A stretch of 64,000 nucleotides of DNA from NCBI RefSeq assembly GCF_019704315.1, contig NZ_AP024597.1, positions 1,798,001-1,862,000 on the forward strand, read 5' to 3'. The position numbers and the translations under genes were made by a program. Positions 41,038-50,399 of the stretch are shown here, in pieces. The notes beneath the pieces are model-generated. The model made no database searches, was not told the DNA's origin, and saw only the letters and a list, made by a program, of their open reading frames with translations. The first letter of the stretch is position 1. Each line of letters starts with the position of its first letter. This DNA is from Stygiolobus caldivivus (GTDB lineage: Archaea > Thermoproteota > Thermoprotei_A > Sulfolobales > Sulfolobaceae).

Positions 41038-42684
41038 TTAATATTCCATACATGTTATTCCTTGATCCTTTAAATACTTTCCCAACTCATACTCTAAGAA
41101 CGAGAGTATCTCCTCCTCACCCTCCCTAGCATTAAGACTATACATCAACCCATTAAGATAATCTTGTACTTGCTGAACATATATTATCTTCTCATTCCTC
41201 GTCAAATTAGGCTGAGATTCTATACAACTACTAGCGAAGTTCAGAGCCTCATTATACACCTTATTCAACTTCTCCACATAACTCCCAGCATTACCAACTA
41301 TCTCCTGCTCATCACCCCACTCCTCAACAGCCATCACTGCTGAAAAAGCAATACCAGCAAGAACCCCAGAAGTAATAAGGCTACTAATAGCCCTCTTAGC
41401 ACTCCTCACGCTACCCAAGACAATACTAACAGCATCCTTCTGCTTTAGACCGTCAATAAAGTTATCGATATCAGAAACACTAGGAACCTTCATAATAGAA
41501 AGTATATAAAAACCCCACTCAAAGTCCTTTGGAGGAGGCTGCAAAAGCAAACTCCGATCATTATAAAACACTTGCCCATCGGCACCTGTCGCAAAACTCA
41601 TAATACCGCTCACTAGCCCTAAAACACCGTAATCCGTACACATGTCAGAATCACTAGGGTTATCCTTACTCAGATAAACCGGGGCACCAACAGACATACT
41701 ATTCAACATGAAATTGCTTGACACAAAACTGTCGTAAAATTCGGGATATAGTAGGGATCCTTCGGATTTTTTGTAGAATGGTGAACCTTTCGGGAAGTTG
41801 GCCACTACGACTCGCATATACCCTAGGAATAACTGGTTAGGGTAGCCTTGAATTGCCGCACCAGCTCCATAGTACCCAGGGTAGAGATAGGGGAACTTAC
41901 TACTTAAGTCTAGCAGGTAATTAAGTACGGATTTACTTATATATGTATGCCTTTCTTTAGTATATTTAAAATCGGAGATCTTATAGATTGCTAAATAATT
42001 TAATGCAGGTTGGTATGTTAGTAGTTGGGGTGTCGCCGACGGGAGTACTAACTGGTCTACAGATTTTTCATAGTTAATATCACCCCCAAGGCTATAGTAC
42101 ACGGGGTCTTTCCAAGTGCCATAAAGTCCAGATTTGGCTAAAACGGGTATTATACAGACTTGCATAGAGTTCTCGTTTAATGACGCGGCGTATTGATTTA
42201 ACGCCTCTGCAGTTATCCTAGTTCCCCCGCCAACAGTTAAATCCGACTTAAAATAGCCAAATTGTGCCCCACCTTGGAACACATAGTATTTTCCAGATCT
42301 CCAGTGGCTTGGGTCACACCCACCGATAAACCACATTAACCCTTCCTCATTAGACTTTATCAAAACCCCTTGTCTTATAATCTCCACTAGCGACGTCGTA
42401 TCCGACCTCATCCTTTCTGGGACTATTATTGCCGGGTAAAGCCAGAACATGTTGTCCCTATAAGCCCTCCTGTTACCGAGGACTTGACACTTAGCGTTTT
42501 TCAGGTATTCCTCTGGGACACCTTCACGCCCGCCTGCTACGGCATTAGTGTACTCCCCTTCAAACTGTCCTATCGTCTCGTTGTTAGCTTGATTATTTTT
42601 CTCTATAAAATTCCGATATATAGCATAGTTATAATCGGCATTTTGAGTTGAGATCTCTTCTAATTCTTGCTGTTCTTGAGACAT
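41038..42684 (-). CDS. Orphan 548-residue protein of unknown function
   Basis: I do not recognise a family. The chain is acidic at the N-terminus (MSQEQQELEEIST), aromatic- and Gly-rich in the middle with beta-like character (for example YYVFQGGAQFGYF, YPGYYGAGAAIQGYP), contains scattered Cys, and has one hydrophobic Ala-rich segment near 428-452 before a Glu-rich helical tail. No signal peptide is evident. Codon choice changes within the gene: the C-terminal third uses mostly T/G-ending codons, the middle does not. It stands alone with long non-coding flanks and a consensus promoter, and may be an accessory or virus-derived gene. Confidence 0.7.
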   Translation of the reverse strand: MSQEQQELEEISTQNADYNYAIYRNFIEKNNQANNETIGQFEGEYTNAVAGGREGVPEEYLKNAKCQVLGNRRAYRDNMFWLYPAIIVPERMRSDTTSLVEIIRQGVLIKSNEEGLMWFIGGCDPSHWRSGKYYVFQGGAQFGYFKSDLTVGGGTRITAEALNQYAASLNENSMQVCIIPVLAKSGLYGTWKDPVYYSLGGDINYEKSVDQLVLPSATPQLLTYQPALNYLAIYKISDFKYTKERHTYISKSVLNYLLDLSSKFPYLYPGYYGAGAAIQGYPNQLFLGYMRVVVANFPKGSPFYKKSEGSLLYPEFYDSFVSSNFMLNSMSVGAPVYLSKDNPSDSDMCTDYGVLGLVSGIMSFATGADGQVFYNDRSLLLQPPPKDFEWGFYILSIMKVPSVSDIDNFIDGLKQKDAVSIVLGSVRSAKRAISSLITSGVLAGIAFSAVMAVEEWGDEQEIVGNAGSYVEKLNKVYNEALNFASSCIESQPNLTRNEKIIYVQQVQDYLNGLMYSLNAREGEEEILSFLEYELGKYLKDQGITCMEY

Positions 42685-43369
42685 TAAGACCTACTCTTAG
42701 CTCACATTTTATAACCTTTTCATAATATTAGAGAGCGGACATAGTGCTGTCATTGAGCTAAAAGTCTCTTCACAGTACTTAAGGCATGTTAAGTCCTTTT
42801 CCTACACCGTCGTTACAAGAGCAGGATTCTTTCATACACTATTTATAACTTAATATAAAGCACTATGATCACTCTCATATTATATAAAACATAGAAATTA
42901 TGTGTGACATTTTACGTAAAACTCTTAGTTTCGATATGTTTTTATTAATTATATTTATACCCGGTCAAAGTCTATAGGACAAGGTAACTTAAGAATATTA
43001 AGTATATTAACGAGAAAACCATCGTACTTTAATACTTGCCGAAGTATAAGATTATTTAAGATTAACATTTACCTAAAAACTTACGTATGATATTGTTTTT
43101 ACTAATTAGACGTGTCCTATTATATACTTCACGATTAGGGTTTGGGCTCTCCAAGATTTAACTAAGATTAAGTATAAGTGTGTACGTATAATTATGGTGA
43201 TAAAAGTTTTAAAAAGTGTTTAGCATAGTACTCAGCTGCGACGATTTTTCCAATAAGTGTTACCCGTGAATTAGTGGGGGAGGATTGTACTGCAGAGAGG
43301 GATTAGAGTGGTTAAAGAAGGAACCGTTATTATTATCTTTAGGCAATGTAGGTTTTACGTAAAAATACA
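42685..43369. other. Non-coding region between the orphan gene and tRNA-Leu, with two palindromes
   Basis: About 685 bp with no gene that I can support. Two copies of the perfect palindrome TTTACGTAAA occur at 42911-42920 and 43354-43363, the same 10-mer as at 40829-40838 on the other side of the orphan gene. The copy at 43354 is just beyond the 3' end of tRNA-Leu (GAG). Confidence 0.5.
42706..42714 (-). promoter_or_regulatory. TATA box of the orphan gene
   Basis: On the minus strand TTATAAAAT is centred 26 bp before the ATG at 42684, exactly the spacing for a leaderless crenarchaeal mRNA. This supports expression and the chosen start. Confidence 0.6.
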
Positions 43370-43474
<105 letters not shown>

Positions 43475-43559
43475 ACTTACATAATTAACTGATATACAAT
43501 TAAAAGTTTACGATAGTAGTTATTTTTATGTATCTCATGTGTTATTTTTTAGCTGAGTT

Positions 43560-44306
43560 TTAGCCGGGCTTGAAAGTTCCAACTTCTTCAGGTTCTTCAT
43601 ACCACTTAACTTTTCTACCTATTTTAGCTCTCATCTTCCATTTCATTGATTTAGGTTCATCTTCAATCGCCTTTTTTAAAACTAACAGTTTATCTGTTAT
43701 ACACTTGGGGGGATTAAACTCCTTTAGTAACTTCTCTATATTATCACAGACAGTAGTATAGAATCCCCAGTCATCAGCTAATAGCTTACTTATATATTTT
43801 ACGTCAATTGTTTTTTCGCTGTCTTTATCGCCTAGTTCTAAGTCGTAAAGTATGGCAAAAATGTCCTTAACATCGTTTTCTGTCATTTTAACTATCTGCA
43901 ATTTCGTTAAAAGTAAATCAGAGGGAGGAATAGTTATCTTCATAATTCCGAGCCTGTCCTTAAAAGACATTTTATGGCACATTTCAAATTCATCTAAAAA
44001 TACATCTACGTTGGAATTTAGCTCAGGGTCATAGAAAATTAACCTCCTGTCACCATGTAGAGCGTTAAATCTTTTGTTACCTTCCATCCCAAAACTTTCT
44101 AAAAGTTCGGAAATTTTCTTACTCTGTTTAGAAAGGCCGAAAAAGTCTATATCTTTATAATTTCTAGGAAATTTTTCAGCTCCTCTGGGTGCTAATAGGG
44201 CAACGGCAGCCCCTCCAATTAACCTGAGTAGTATATCTCTCTTATTAGCTTCTTCTATTATTGTAATCCCTCTTTGTAATAATTTCTCCTTTGTTATATT
44301 ACCTAT
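43560..44306 (-). CDS. Nucleotidyltransferase-like protein, probable ATA start
   Basis: The frame from ATA at 44306 gives (M)GNITKEKLLQRGITIIEE, then LIGGAAVALLAPRGAEKF and YKDIDFFG, the GG...AV...DxD pattern of nucleotidyltransferases (AbiEii-like), followed by SNVDVFLDEF and a helical C-terminus. The first in-frame ATG (44087) would delete the whole motif. A TATA box (GTTATATTTA on the minus strand, 44326-44335) is centred about 25 bp upstream of the ATA, so a leaderless ATA start is plausible. An in-frame stop lies six codons further up. About 248 aa. It could be antitoxin/toxin-related, but no partner gene is visible. Confidence 0.65.
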   Translation of the reverse strand: MGNITKEKLLQRGITIIEEANKRDILLRLIGGAAVALLAPRGAEKFPRNYKDIDFFGLSKQSKKISELLESFGMEGNKRFNALHGDRRLIFYDPELNSNVDVFLDEFEMCHKMSFKDRLGIMKITIPPSDLLLTKLQIVKMTENDVKDIFAILYDLELGDKDSEKTIDVKYISKLLADDWGFYTTVCDNIEKLLKEFNPPKCITDKLLVLKKAIEDEPKSMKWKMRAKIGRKVKWYEEPEEVGTFKPG

Positions 44307-44357
44307 GTTTATCCACCTGCCTATCTAAATATAACTTGAACCTCCTTAATATCCATT

Positions 44358-45257
44358 TTACCTTCTTTTTGAACCCTTATTAATTAAAGCATAAGTAAAT
44401 CCGTATGGAAGTCCAAACACTAAACTTAGACCCGGGATAAGATTTAACAAGTATCTCTTCGGTGATTTATAATACCTTAGTCCAAACATGATTATAGGTA
44501 TGTAAAGGAATGAGAAATAAGGGGATATAAGCAGTGATAATAGAGCAGTAACATAATAGCTACCGTAGTAAGTGTATCCAGTTAGCATCTGAAATTGGGT
44601 TAACCCGTCTAATACCAACATCATATCGTATTTTGACCTCCAGAGGTTCCGTCTCGCTTCCTTGATAGAGGAAGCCAAAGTCTCGCGCGCATGAACCTTG
44701 TTAAGGTGTAAACACCTACCCTTAGTAGGTTTAACCTTATATCCCATTTTCTTGAGTTTTGCGTATAACCAAACATCTTCATCCCTTTCATACCTTTCAT
44801 CAAAAAAACCTAATTCTCTAATTATGTCGACATTCAACGCCGAGCAACCAAGATTCGGATTTTCCTCTAAAGGATCAAACTCTTCTTCTAGTTCTTTTTC
44901 ATCGTAAGCGTAATGCATCCATGTAAACGCCGCTCCGCCTTTTAAGTTTTCAACCATCCTCGTGAAAGCGTTATTGGAAGGTATAACATCACTATCTAAC
45001 ATTATTACGTACTCTTCTTTTGCTAACTTCAACATCTCGTTCCTTAATTTAGCCATGTTTACCTTTTCAAGCCTTCTAGCTTTTATGTGAGTGACTTTAA
45101 ATTGGGAAATCAGTTTATCTAAGTCTTCTCTTTCTGAATTATCATAGACAATAACGCTATAATTTCCTTCAGATGCCAATCGGATCACTTTACTCAAAAC
45201 TATATTAAGCCAATCGCTCTTATCGCTAGGACCAACAGGTATAATTATCTCGACCAC
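44358..45257 (-). CDS. Glycosyltransferase family 2 with C-terminal membrane segments
   Basis: A 299-residue GT-A fold enzyme. The N-terminus VEIIIPVGPSDKSDWL is followed by KVNMAKLRNEMLKLAKEEYVIMLDSDVIPS with the DSD metal site (about 88-90), CSALNVDIIRELGFFDERYERDEDVWL (acceptor and ED motif, about 147-173), and hydrophobic segments near 230-265 anchoring it to the membrane. It transfers a nucleotide-activated sugar, probably in glycan or polysaccharide assembly. The GTG start is 14 bp from that of a divergent GT4 gene. Confidence 0.88.
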   Translation of the reverse strand: MVEIIIPVGPSDKSDWLNIVLSKVIRLASEGNYSVIVYDNSEREDLDKLISQFKVTHIKARRLEKVNMAKLRNEMLKLAKEEYVIMLDSDVIPSNNAFTRMVENLKGGAAFTWMHYAYDEKELEEEFDPLEENPNLGCSALNVDIIRELGFFDERYERDEDVWLYAKLKKMGYKVKPTKGRCLHLNKVHARETLASSIKEARRNLWRSKYDMMLVLDGLTQFQMLTGYTYYGSYYVTALLSLLISPYFSFLYIPIIMFGLRYYKSPKRYLLNLIPGLSLVFGLPYGFTYALINKGSKRR

Positions 45258-45271
45258 GTGTTTGTACTAAA

Positions 45272-46336
45272 GTGAATGGGGTAAAAAGTATAGCAGTAAT
45301 AGCACACGGTTACTCCAGCACTAAGTTTTCTGGCGAAGGTAAAGTGTTTTATGAAACCATTAAGGCTCTACAAGACTCAAAAATAGGCAAGATCGAATTA
45401 ATTACTTTTTCTAAGCCTAGGGAGAACTTGCCTTTTGACGTTAGGTATGTGGTGCCTTTCAGGTTGGCAAAATTTGATAAATACCAGAGGATTTTAACTT
45501 TAAGGAAAGCCAGAAGTATTAAGCCATCATTGTTTTTAAACCTCAGCGGTACTCTACTAAAACTTTCTGATATAGCACCCCATATAGCCTATTCTGCTGC
45601 CCCTGCTTTTACCACGCCAAGTAAGTATACCTCTTCTAAGTTTTGGCGTTTATATCTTTACCCATTTGAAAAATACGTAAAGACACACTTAGATAAAGAC
45701 GCTATTATTATTTCTAATTCATATTACTCAGCCAAAAAGATTGAAACGTTAGGTCTCAGCGTAAAAAAAGTCATTTACCCGCCGGTAGATGTTGAAGAAT
45801 TTATGGCTAATGATGAAAAGGGTAAAAGAGAAGAAGCAATAATCACTATAGCTAGAATAGAAAAAGGTAAGATGATTGAAAATACAATAGAAATAGCAAG
45901 ACTCACAAGACTAAAAACCTATATAGTGGGTTCCCTAAGTGATAAGACCTATTTAAAAAAGTTGAGGGAATTGTCAAAAGGCCTTGACGTACATTTCCTA
46001 ACTGACCTTCCTAAACCGGAACTAGTACGTTTAATGCATAAGGTTTCCGTCTATTTCCACCCTACAGTCGGAGAACATTTTGGAATACCAGTAGTAGAGG
46101 CAATGGCATCAGGTGTAATCCCCATAGTTCCATCAGAGAGCGGTGCTGCAGAAATAGTCCCTGGTGAACTTACGTATTCCAACTTAGAGGAGGCAGCAGA
46201 TAAAATAAAGAAATATATAACTGACGATAATAAGTTAAGAAGAGAACTCGTAAGTAGATCTAGGGATTTTTCCTCAAATATTTTTAGAAATAAGATTGTT
46301 GAAGTTGTAATGGAAACTCTTGGGATTAACAATTAA
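45272..46336 (+). CDS. Glycosyltransferase family 4 (GT-B fold)
   Basis: A 354-residue enzyme. The N-domain begins SIAVIAHGYSSTKFSGEGKV; the nucleotide-sugar C-domain has IITIARIEKGKMIENTIEIARL (read over about 189-210) and the E-x7-E type signature PTVGEHFGIPVVEAMASGVIPIV (about 270-292). It ends 2 bp before tRNA-Leu (TAG). With the divergent GT2 gene it probably forms a small glycosylation locus; S-layer or N-glycan synthesis is a guess from the order's biology. Confidence 0.9.
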   Translation: MNGVKSIAVIAHGYSSTKFSGEGKVFYETIKALQDSKIGKIELITFSKPRENLPFDVRYVVPFRLAKFDKYQRILTLRKARSIKPSLFLNLSGTLLKLSDIAPHIAYSAAPAFTTPSKYTSSKFWRLYLYPFEKYVKTHLDKDAIIISNSYYSAKKIETLGLSVKKVIYPPVDVEEFMANDEKGKREEAIITIARIEKGKMIENTIEIARLTRLKTYIVGSLSDKTYLKKLRELSKGLDVHFLTDLPKPELVRLMHKVSVYFHPTVGEHFGIPVVEAMASGVIPIVPSESGAAEIVPGELTYSNLEEAADKIKKYITDDNKLRRELVSRSRDFSSNIFRNKIVEVVMETLGINN

Positions 46337-46338
46337 GA

Positions 46339-46439
46339 TGCGGGGGGTGGGACTTGAACCCACGCAGGCCTACGCCATCGGGGTACTTACCATTGGGGTC
46401 CTAAGCCCGACCCCTTTGACCTTGCTCGGGCACCCCCGC
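46339..46439 (-). tRNA. tRNA-Leu (TAG) with a 16-nt intron
   Basis: Acceptor GCGGGGG/CCCCCGC with A73, long variable arm, anticodon TAG at 46401-46403. Stem TCGGG/CCCGA surrounds a perfect bulge-helix-bulge: helix CTTA/TAAG, bulges GGA and TAC, giving an intron at 46384-46399 between G37 and C38. The 3' half is nearly identical to tRNA-Leu (GAG) at 43370. No CCA is encoded. Confidence 0.9.
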
Positions 46440-46485
46440 ACTACAACAAATGGGCTATTAAGGTAAAAAACTTTATCTGAAAAAA

Positions 46486-46755
46486 TTAGTCTTTGACAGT
46501 CTCTAGCATAGATACAATATTCCAAATAGATATACGAGTATGAGTAGGCATATTAGGGTCTTGACTAATATCTTCTAGAATTCCAATAGCATTAGCTGCC
46601 CTAACAGCTGGGCTTAATGATTGGTCTTGTAAATTTCTTATTGCGTCCGTAGCAGCTCTTCTAATATTTCGGGGTACACTAGTATCATTTACAATTTTTT
46701 GGAGCATAGCAATTGCTTGCTTGATTTTAGACTCGTTGTCGTAAAGGGAAGCCAT
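46486..46755 (-). CDS. UPF0147 family protein
   Basis: A short all-helical protein (89 residues from ATG 46755) with the UPF0147 sequence [26 protein letters not shown] and [25 protein letters not shown] (read over two helical repeats). It is conserved in archaea, with unknown function, often near translation or RNA genes. GGTGATG precedes the ATG as ribosome site. A TTG at 46758 is the adjoining alternative. Confidence 0.88.
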   Translation of the reverse strand: MASLYDNESKIKQAIAMLQKIVNDTSVPRNIRRAATDAIRNLQDQSLSPAVRAANAIGILEDISQDPNMPTHTRISIWNIVSMLETVKD

Positions 46756-46828
46756 CAAAACATCACCGACTCAATAATTAGTAATCATGGTTTTTTAGTT
46801 TATTACCCACTTATTATTAGTGGTCTAC

Positions 46829-47185
46829 ATGTCAAATACAGACTCTGTGAAGAAAGCTGCTAATCTATTAAGACAAGGTGCAACAATGTTAGATCTTGCT
46901 TGCCCCATATGTCATATGCCGTTATTTAAGCTAAAGAATGGAGACGTAATTTGCCCTACTCACGGAAAAGTGTATATAGTAGAAAACGAAGAAGAAGAGA
47001 AGAAAATCACAGGTACTATGACTCTAGAAAAACTAGAAAGTACATTATATAAAGGAATAGAAATATTAAACGAGAAACTTAATAAAGAACCATTGGACGT
47101 TGACTCTATAAATCAAATAATAAGATACTTAGAAGCTATTGAAAGAGTGACGAGAATTAAAGGTCTGATAAATAAGAATAAATGA
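46829..47185 (+). CDS. Autoantigen p27/SSSCA1-like zinc-ribbon protein
   Basis: About 118 residues. The N-terminal helix [29 protein letters not shown] leads into a zinc ribbon with CPIC and CPTHG (about 26-48), the architecture of the archaeal Sjogren/scleroderma autoantigen family. The C-terminal half is an acidic helical region. The exact function is unknown. ATG 46829 is preferred over an in-frame GTG at 46820. It converges on tmk with a 29-bp overlap. Confidence 0.83.
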   Translation: MSNTDSVKKAANLLRQGATMLDLACPICHMPLFKLKNGDVICPTHGKVYIVENEEEEKKITGTMTLEKLESTLYKGIEILNEKLNKEPLDVDSINQIIRYLEAIERVTRIKGLINKNK

Positions 47186-47732
47186 CAGAATATACCTTGT
47201 TAACCACTTTATCTAAAGGTTCTTCTGCATTTATAATTACAATATTTTTCTCTTTTTTTGCAATTTCTAAATATCTTTCCCTAACAAGTTTCAAACTGTC
47301 TAGCTTTTCCTGAAAATTAAATTTATCATTCTTCTGAATTCTTCTTATAGCTATTTCTGGAGATAAATCTAAAAGTATAGTTAGGAAAGGCTTGGGGAAT
47401 TTAGAGTTAACTAATTCTATCCAATTTTCATCTAAACCTAAAGCTGACTGATATGCCACAGATGAATAGATATATCTGTCCATTATAACCAGATCCGGGT
47501 TTTGCGTGGATAGGTACTGTAAATGATAAGCCCTATCTGCAGCAAACAAGAGAGTTAGTGTAACTGGATCTTTCCACCCCGCTTTTTCTATCAAGCTTGA
47601 TATTTCCTCTGTGTAAGGTTCTTTAGTTAAGATTATCCTTTTACTTACGTTTCTGATTTTTTCATATACTAATTTAGATACTGTAGTCTTTCCTGACCCG
47701 TCGATTCCTTCGAATGATATTATTCGCAACAT
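47157..47732 (-). CDS. tmk: Thymidylate kinase
   Basis: Phosphorylates dTMP for DNA synthesis. Walker A is [11 protein letters not shown] (about 7-17), KEPYTEEI follows, the DRx motif is [13 protein letters not shown] (about 83-95), and the lid region is near 130-150. The length of 191 aa fits archaeal TMK. Its start overlaps the end of the upstream kinase gene by 13 bp, linking it to the clp1 operon. Confidence 0.94.
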   Translation of the reverse strand: MLRIISFEGIDGSGKTTVSKLVYEKIRNVSKRIILTKEPYTEEISSLIEKAGWKDPVTLTLLFAADRAYHLQYLSTQNPDLVIMDRYIYSSVAYQSALGLDENWIELVNSKFPKPFLTILLDLSPEIAIRRIQKNDKFNFQEKLDSLKLVRERYLEIAKKEKNIVIINAEEPLDKVVNKVYSVIYSYLSDL

Positions 47733-48814
47733 CTTTTTATCCTCACTCTTTTTTCGGTGAAATCCTCGTTTAAACTGATCTCCCCCATTATAGCCCCATC
47801 ATAATTTTCCACAGGAGTTAGTATGTCGATCTGGTTATTTTCTTCCTTAATATCCTTAACCATAGCAGCTCCCACAACTTCACCTTTATATGTCAATGCG
47901 AGTAGAAGACCTAAAAGGTCAGACCTATCTATATAAAGACCACTACACGGTTTCTCCTCGACTAGTTGTAAGGTTTGATCCCATACTCTTATTAAATTCT
48001 TAGAAATTGGAACACCTAAAAGTTGGTTTACACTTAAAGTTGACACTTTGGCTTTACCGAAATATTCCTTATATTTCTGAGATCTGTATTTTCTTCTCTT
48101 CACTCTATCTCTATCTGTGCTGAGAGGAAAAGGGCGTACAATTTTCATCTTTCTCAGCAAATCTCTCGGGAAATCTGATGCTAGCCTTTCATTGAATACG
48201 ATAATATAATCTGGGTCTACACTGTAAATTAACTCTATTTTATGCTTATATGCTTGAAAACCTTTAACCCATCCATCGCTGTCTATTATAATATTTTTAT
48301 TATGACTTAGTTTCTTCAATGCAAGCAGGATTAAAGCTATGTGAAGTCTTGGGTTAAATGAAGGGGAAATATTACCGAAAAATTCAAGTCCTTTAACTGT
48401 ACGTGATACTAGTGTTAGCTTTTTTGAGTTATCCTCTGTATAGGATATGAATGTGGGCAAAAATAAGGATGATTGGCCTACGTCAGAGTCTATTAAGGAG
48501 CCTCCTAATAGGTTGACCAAGGAATTAGAGAGATAAGTCTTACCTGAATTTTCATCCCCGATAACTAATATCTTTCCACCTACTATTTCTTCAACTATTC
48601 TGTGCCACCCGAGTGATCTATAAGTAGTAACTAGTCTACAATCGGTTTCTATTTCAGTGTTATTTATAGAAGTAATAGTAAAATAGTTATATTCAGTTAT
48701 ATCTAGTTGATCGCCAGATGACAATTGAATGCCTGAAATAATTACTTTGCCTTCCTTTATGAATAAGCTGCAAGGTCCTTCTATTACAGCATCTATTTCA
48801 GGCTGAAGTTTCAT
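47720..48814 (-). CDS. Clp1/Grc3-like polynucleotide 5'-kinase
   Basis: A 364-residue P-loop protein of the archaeal polyribonucleotide 5'-hydroxyl kinase type. An N-terminal beta domain (about 1-75) precedes the P loop VIGDENSGKTYLSN (about 88-101), Walker B-like SLIDSDVGQSSLF (about 109-121), the acidic IIIDSDGWVKGFQAYKHKIEL and a beta-rich C-terminus. It phosphorylates 5'-OH RNA ends, perhaps of tRNA introns or exons. It overlaps the upstream gene by ATGA. Confidence 0.88.
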   Translation of the reverse strand: MKLQPEIDAVIEGPCSLFIKEGKVIISGIQLSSGDQLDITEYNYFTITSINNTEIETDCRLVTTYRSLGWHRIVEEIVGGKILVIGDENSGKTYLSNSLVNLLGGSLIDSDVGQSSLFLPTFISYTEDNSKKLTLVSRTVKGLEFFGNISPSFNPRLHIALILLALKKLSHNKNIIIDSDGWVKGFQAYKHKIELIYSVDPDYIIVFNERLASDFPRDLLRKMKIVRPFPLSTDRDRVKRRKYRSQKYKEYFGKAKVSTLSVNQLLGVPISKNLIRVWDQTLQLVEEKPCSGLYIDRSDLLGLLLALTYKGEVVGAAMVKDIKEENNQIDILTPVENYDGAIMGEISLNEDFTEKRVRIKRCCE

Positions 48815-49338
48815 AGAGCTGACCTAAGCGCTATAATATAGGCGGCTCTAATGTCTCTATCCTTTATTTGTACAAAAGGATTATTAGGAGAACTACTTTT
48901 GGACTCATTCACTATTTTTGCTTGGCTAAATTTTATCTTAATGATTCTATATACTAATTCACCTATCTTATTTCCTCCACCAACTCCTATTTTAAGGGAT
49001 TTATGGGGATAAGACGATATAATATCAGATAATTCATCGTTTATGTCAATTACGTTGGAAGTTCTGCTTTCTATTAGCTCTCCGTCACCTATTATTGCTA
49101 TAGATAATCTCTCCTTATTAGTATCTATACCTATGAGTAATTCATTAAAGTATTCTTTACCTCGAATTTTGCATATAATTTTACCTATTAAGACATCAAG
49201 AGGTAAGTCATTAATATCGTTATCAGTTATTACTATTTCACCTTCTTCCGATACTTTTATCCCTCTTTCTCTTAATTTACGTAGCATCTCATGATACTTC
49301 TTAGGGTCTGAGATCCTAATTGCAACTTTTTTTACCAC
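48811..49338 (-). CDS. Unknown protein with RNase H/RuvC-like features
   Basis: A 175-residue protein with a charged N-terminal part (1-65), then ELLIGIDTNKERLSIAIIGDGELIES (about 66-91), which resembles the first two strands of RNase H-fold nucleases with an Asp in GID, a glycine loop IGVGGGNKIGELVYRII, and a final DRDIRAAYIIALRSAL whose Asp could close an active site as in RuvC-like proteins. The family is not named with certainty. The GTG start abuts the start of the divergent RadB-like gene. It is coupled to the clp1 kinase. Confidence 0.6.
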   Translation of the reverse strand: MVKKVAIRISDPKKYHEMLRKLRERGIKVSEEGEIVITDNDINDLPLDVLIGKIICKIRGKEYFNELLIGIDTNKERLSIAIIGDGELIESRTSNVIDINDELSDIISSYPHKSLKIGVGGGNKIGELVYRIIKIKFSQAKIVNESKSSSPNNPFVQIKDRDIRAAYIIALRSAL

Positions 49339-49902
49339 ATGTATCTTAACATTTTTGAGGAATTTAAAGATTTGAAGATTAGTGATTATATTTTTGAGAA
49401 AGGGAGCCTAGTCTCTATATATGGAGAACCGGGAAGTGGTAAGACTATTATAGGTATACATATTGCATTAGAGCTGGGAGATAGCGTATATATATCTACT
49501 AAAGACTCTACTTACCGAGCAAGAGTAGAGAAATTAAAAGGTAGACCTAACGTATATTTTACCCAGGCTAATAATCAAATTGAACTCACTTCAGCTATTT
49601 TAAATGCATCAAAATTAAATTTAAAACTAATAATAGTAGATACCATGAATTATATTTATAAGGTAAACAGAGCTAAAAAAGAGATTGAACTACCCCTCAT
49701 GTTAATCCAAGCCTTTGTTAGGAGCGGGCTTAATAGAGCGTTATTACTTTGGGATACCTCAAGTAACAACAGAGTATTAGGGGAATTATTTATGAGAAAA
49801 TTTTCCGATGATGTATTTAGAATAACTAAAGGCGAAATAATTGGCAATTTACGGGTATGCAAATTTAAAATTCTCGAAAACGGTGTTTTAGGTTGCTTAT
49901 AA
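49339..49902 (+). CDS. RadB-like RecA-family ATPase
   Basis: A 187-residue core RecA-fold ATPase resembling the crenarchaeal RadA paralogues. Walker A is [16 protein letters not shown] (about 28-43), Walker B is [14 protein letters not shown] (about 95-108), and [13 protein letters not shown] follows. The DNA-binding loops are short and there is no N-terminal HhH domain, as in RadB-type paralogues. The start may be the TTG at 49372, since ATG 49339 directly abuts the start of the divergent gene. A recombination-accessory role is likely. Confidence 0.8.
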   Translation: MYLNIFEEFKDLKISDYIFEKGSLVSIYGEPGSGKTIIGIHIALELGDSVYISTKDSTYRARVEKLKGRPNVYFTQANNQIELTSAILNASKLNLKLIIVDTMNYIYKVNRAKKEIELPLMLIQAFVRSGLNRALLLWDTSSNNRVLGELFMRKFSDDVFRITKGEIIGNLRVCKFKILENGVLGCL

Positions 49903-50390
49903 TAACTCTGATTTTGGGTATAGTATATTACATCCCAGCTCTTGTAGCAAACGGGAGTGCTCCCTTTGTCAGAAGGGGGACTCCAATAGACTTCGGAAAG
50001 AAATTAAGTGATAATAGAAGACTTCTGGGTGACGGAAAAACGTTTGAGGGGCTATTACTTGCATTGACTTTTGGTAGCACTGTAGGAGTTATAATAGCAA
50101 AATTTTTAGGAGAAGAATGGATAGTCATAGCCTTTTGGGAAAGCCTTGCGGCAATGTTAGGAGATATGCTAGGAGCATTTATTAAAAGACGGCTTGGGAT
50201 GGAAAGGGGACAGAGAGCACCTCTGCTGGATCAACTCGATTTCTTTCTTGCCTCTACCTTAGCATTATTAATACTCGGCGTGAAACTACAAGTAATCCAG
50301 GTAATATCGGTTGGTTTAATAGTAATAGGTTTACATATGTTTACCAACTATGTGGCTTTTCGATTAAAAATAAAAAGTGTGCCGTGGTAA
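49893..50390 (+). CDS. carS: CDP-archaeol synthase
   Basis: Activates digeranylgeranylglyceryl phosphate with CTP, a committed step of archaeal phospholipid synthesis. A 165-residue protein with about five membrane segments and the family motif [11 protein letters not shown] (about 11-21), [23 protein letters not shown] (about 30-52) and [20 protein letters not shown]. It starts with TTG inside the end of the RadB-like gene (10-bp overlap). Confidence 0.93.
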   Translation: MLIITLILGIVYYIPALVANGSAPFVRRGTPIDFGKKLSDNRRLLGDGKTFEGLLLALTFGSTVGVIIAKFLGEEWIVIAFWESLAAMLGDMLGAFIKRRLGMERGQRAPLLDQLDFFLASTLALLILGVKLQVIQVISVGLIVIGLHMFTNYVAFRLKIKSVPW

Positions 50391-50399
50391 ATAATAACT

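Noticed and set aside
40553-43369. Integrated virus or plasmid
   Set aside because: No integrase, replication gene or duplicated tRNA end was found; only the orphan gene and palindromes are unusual.
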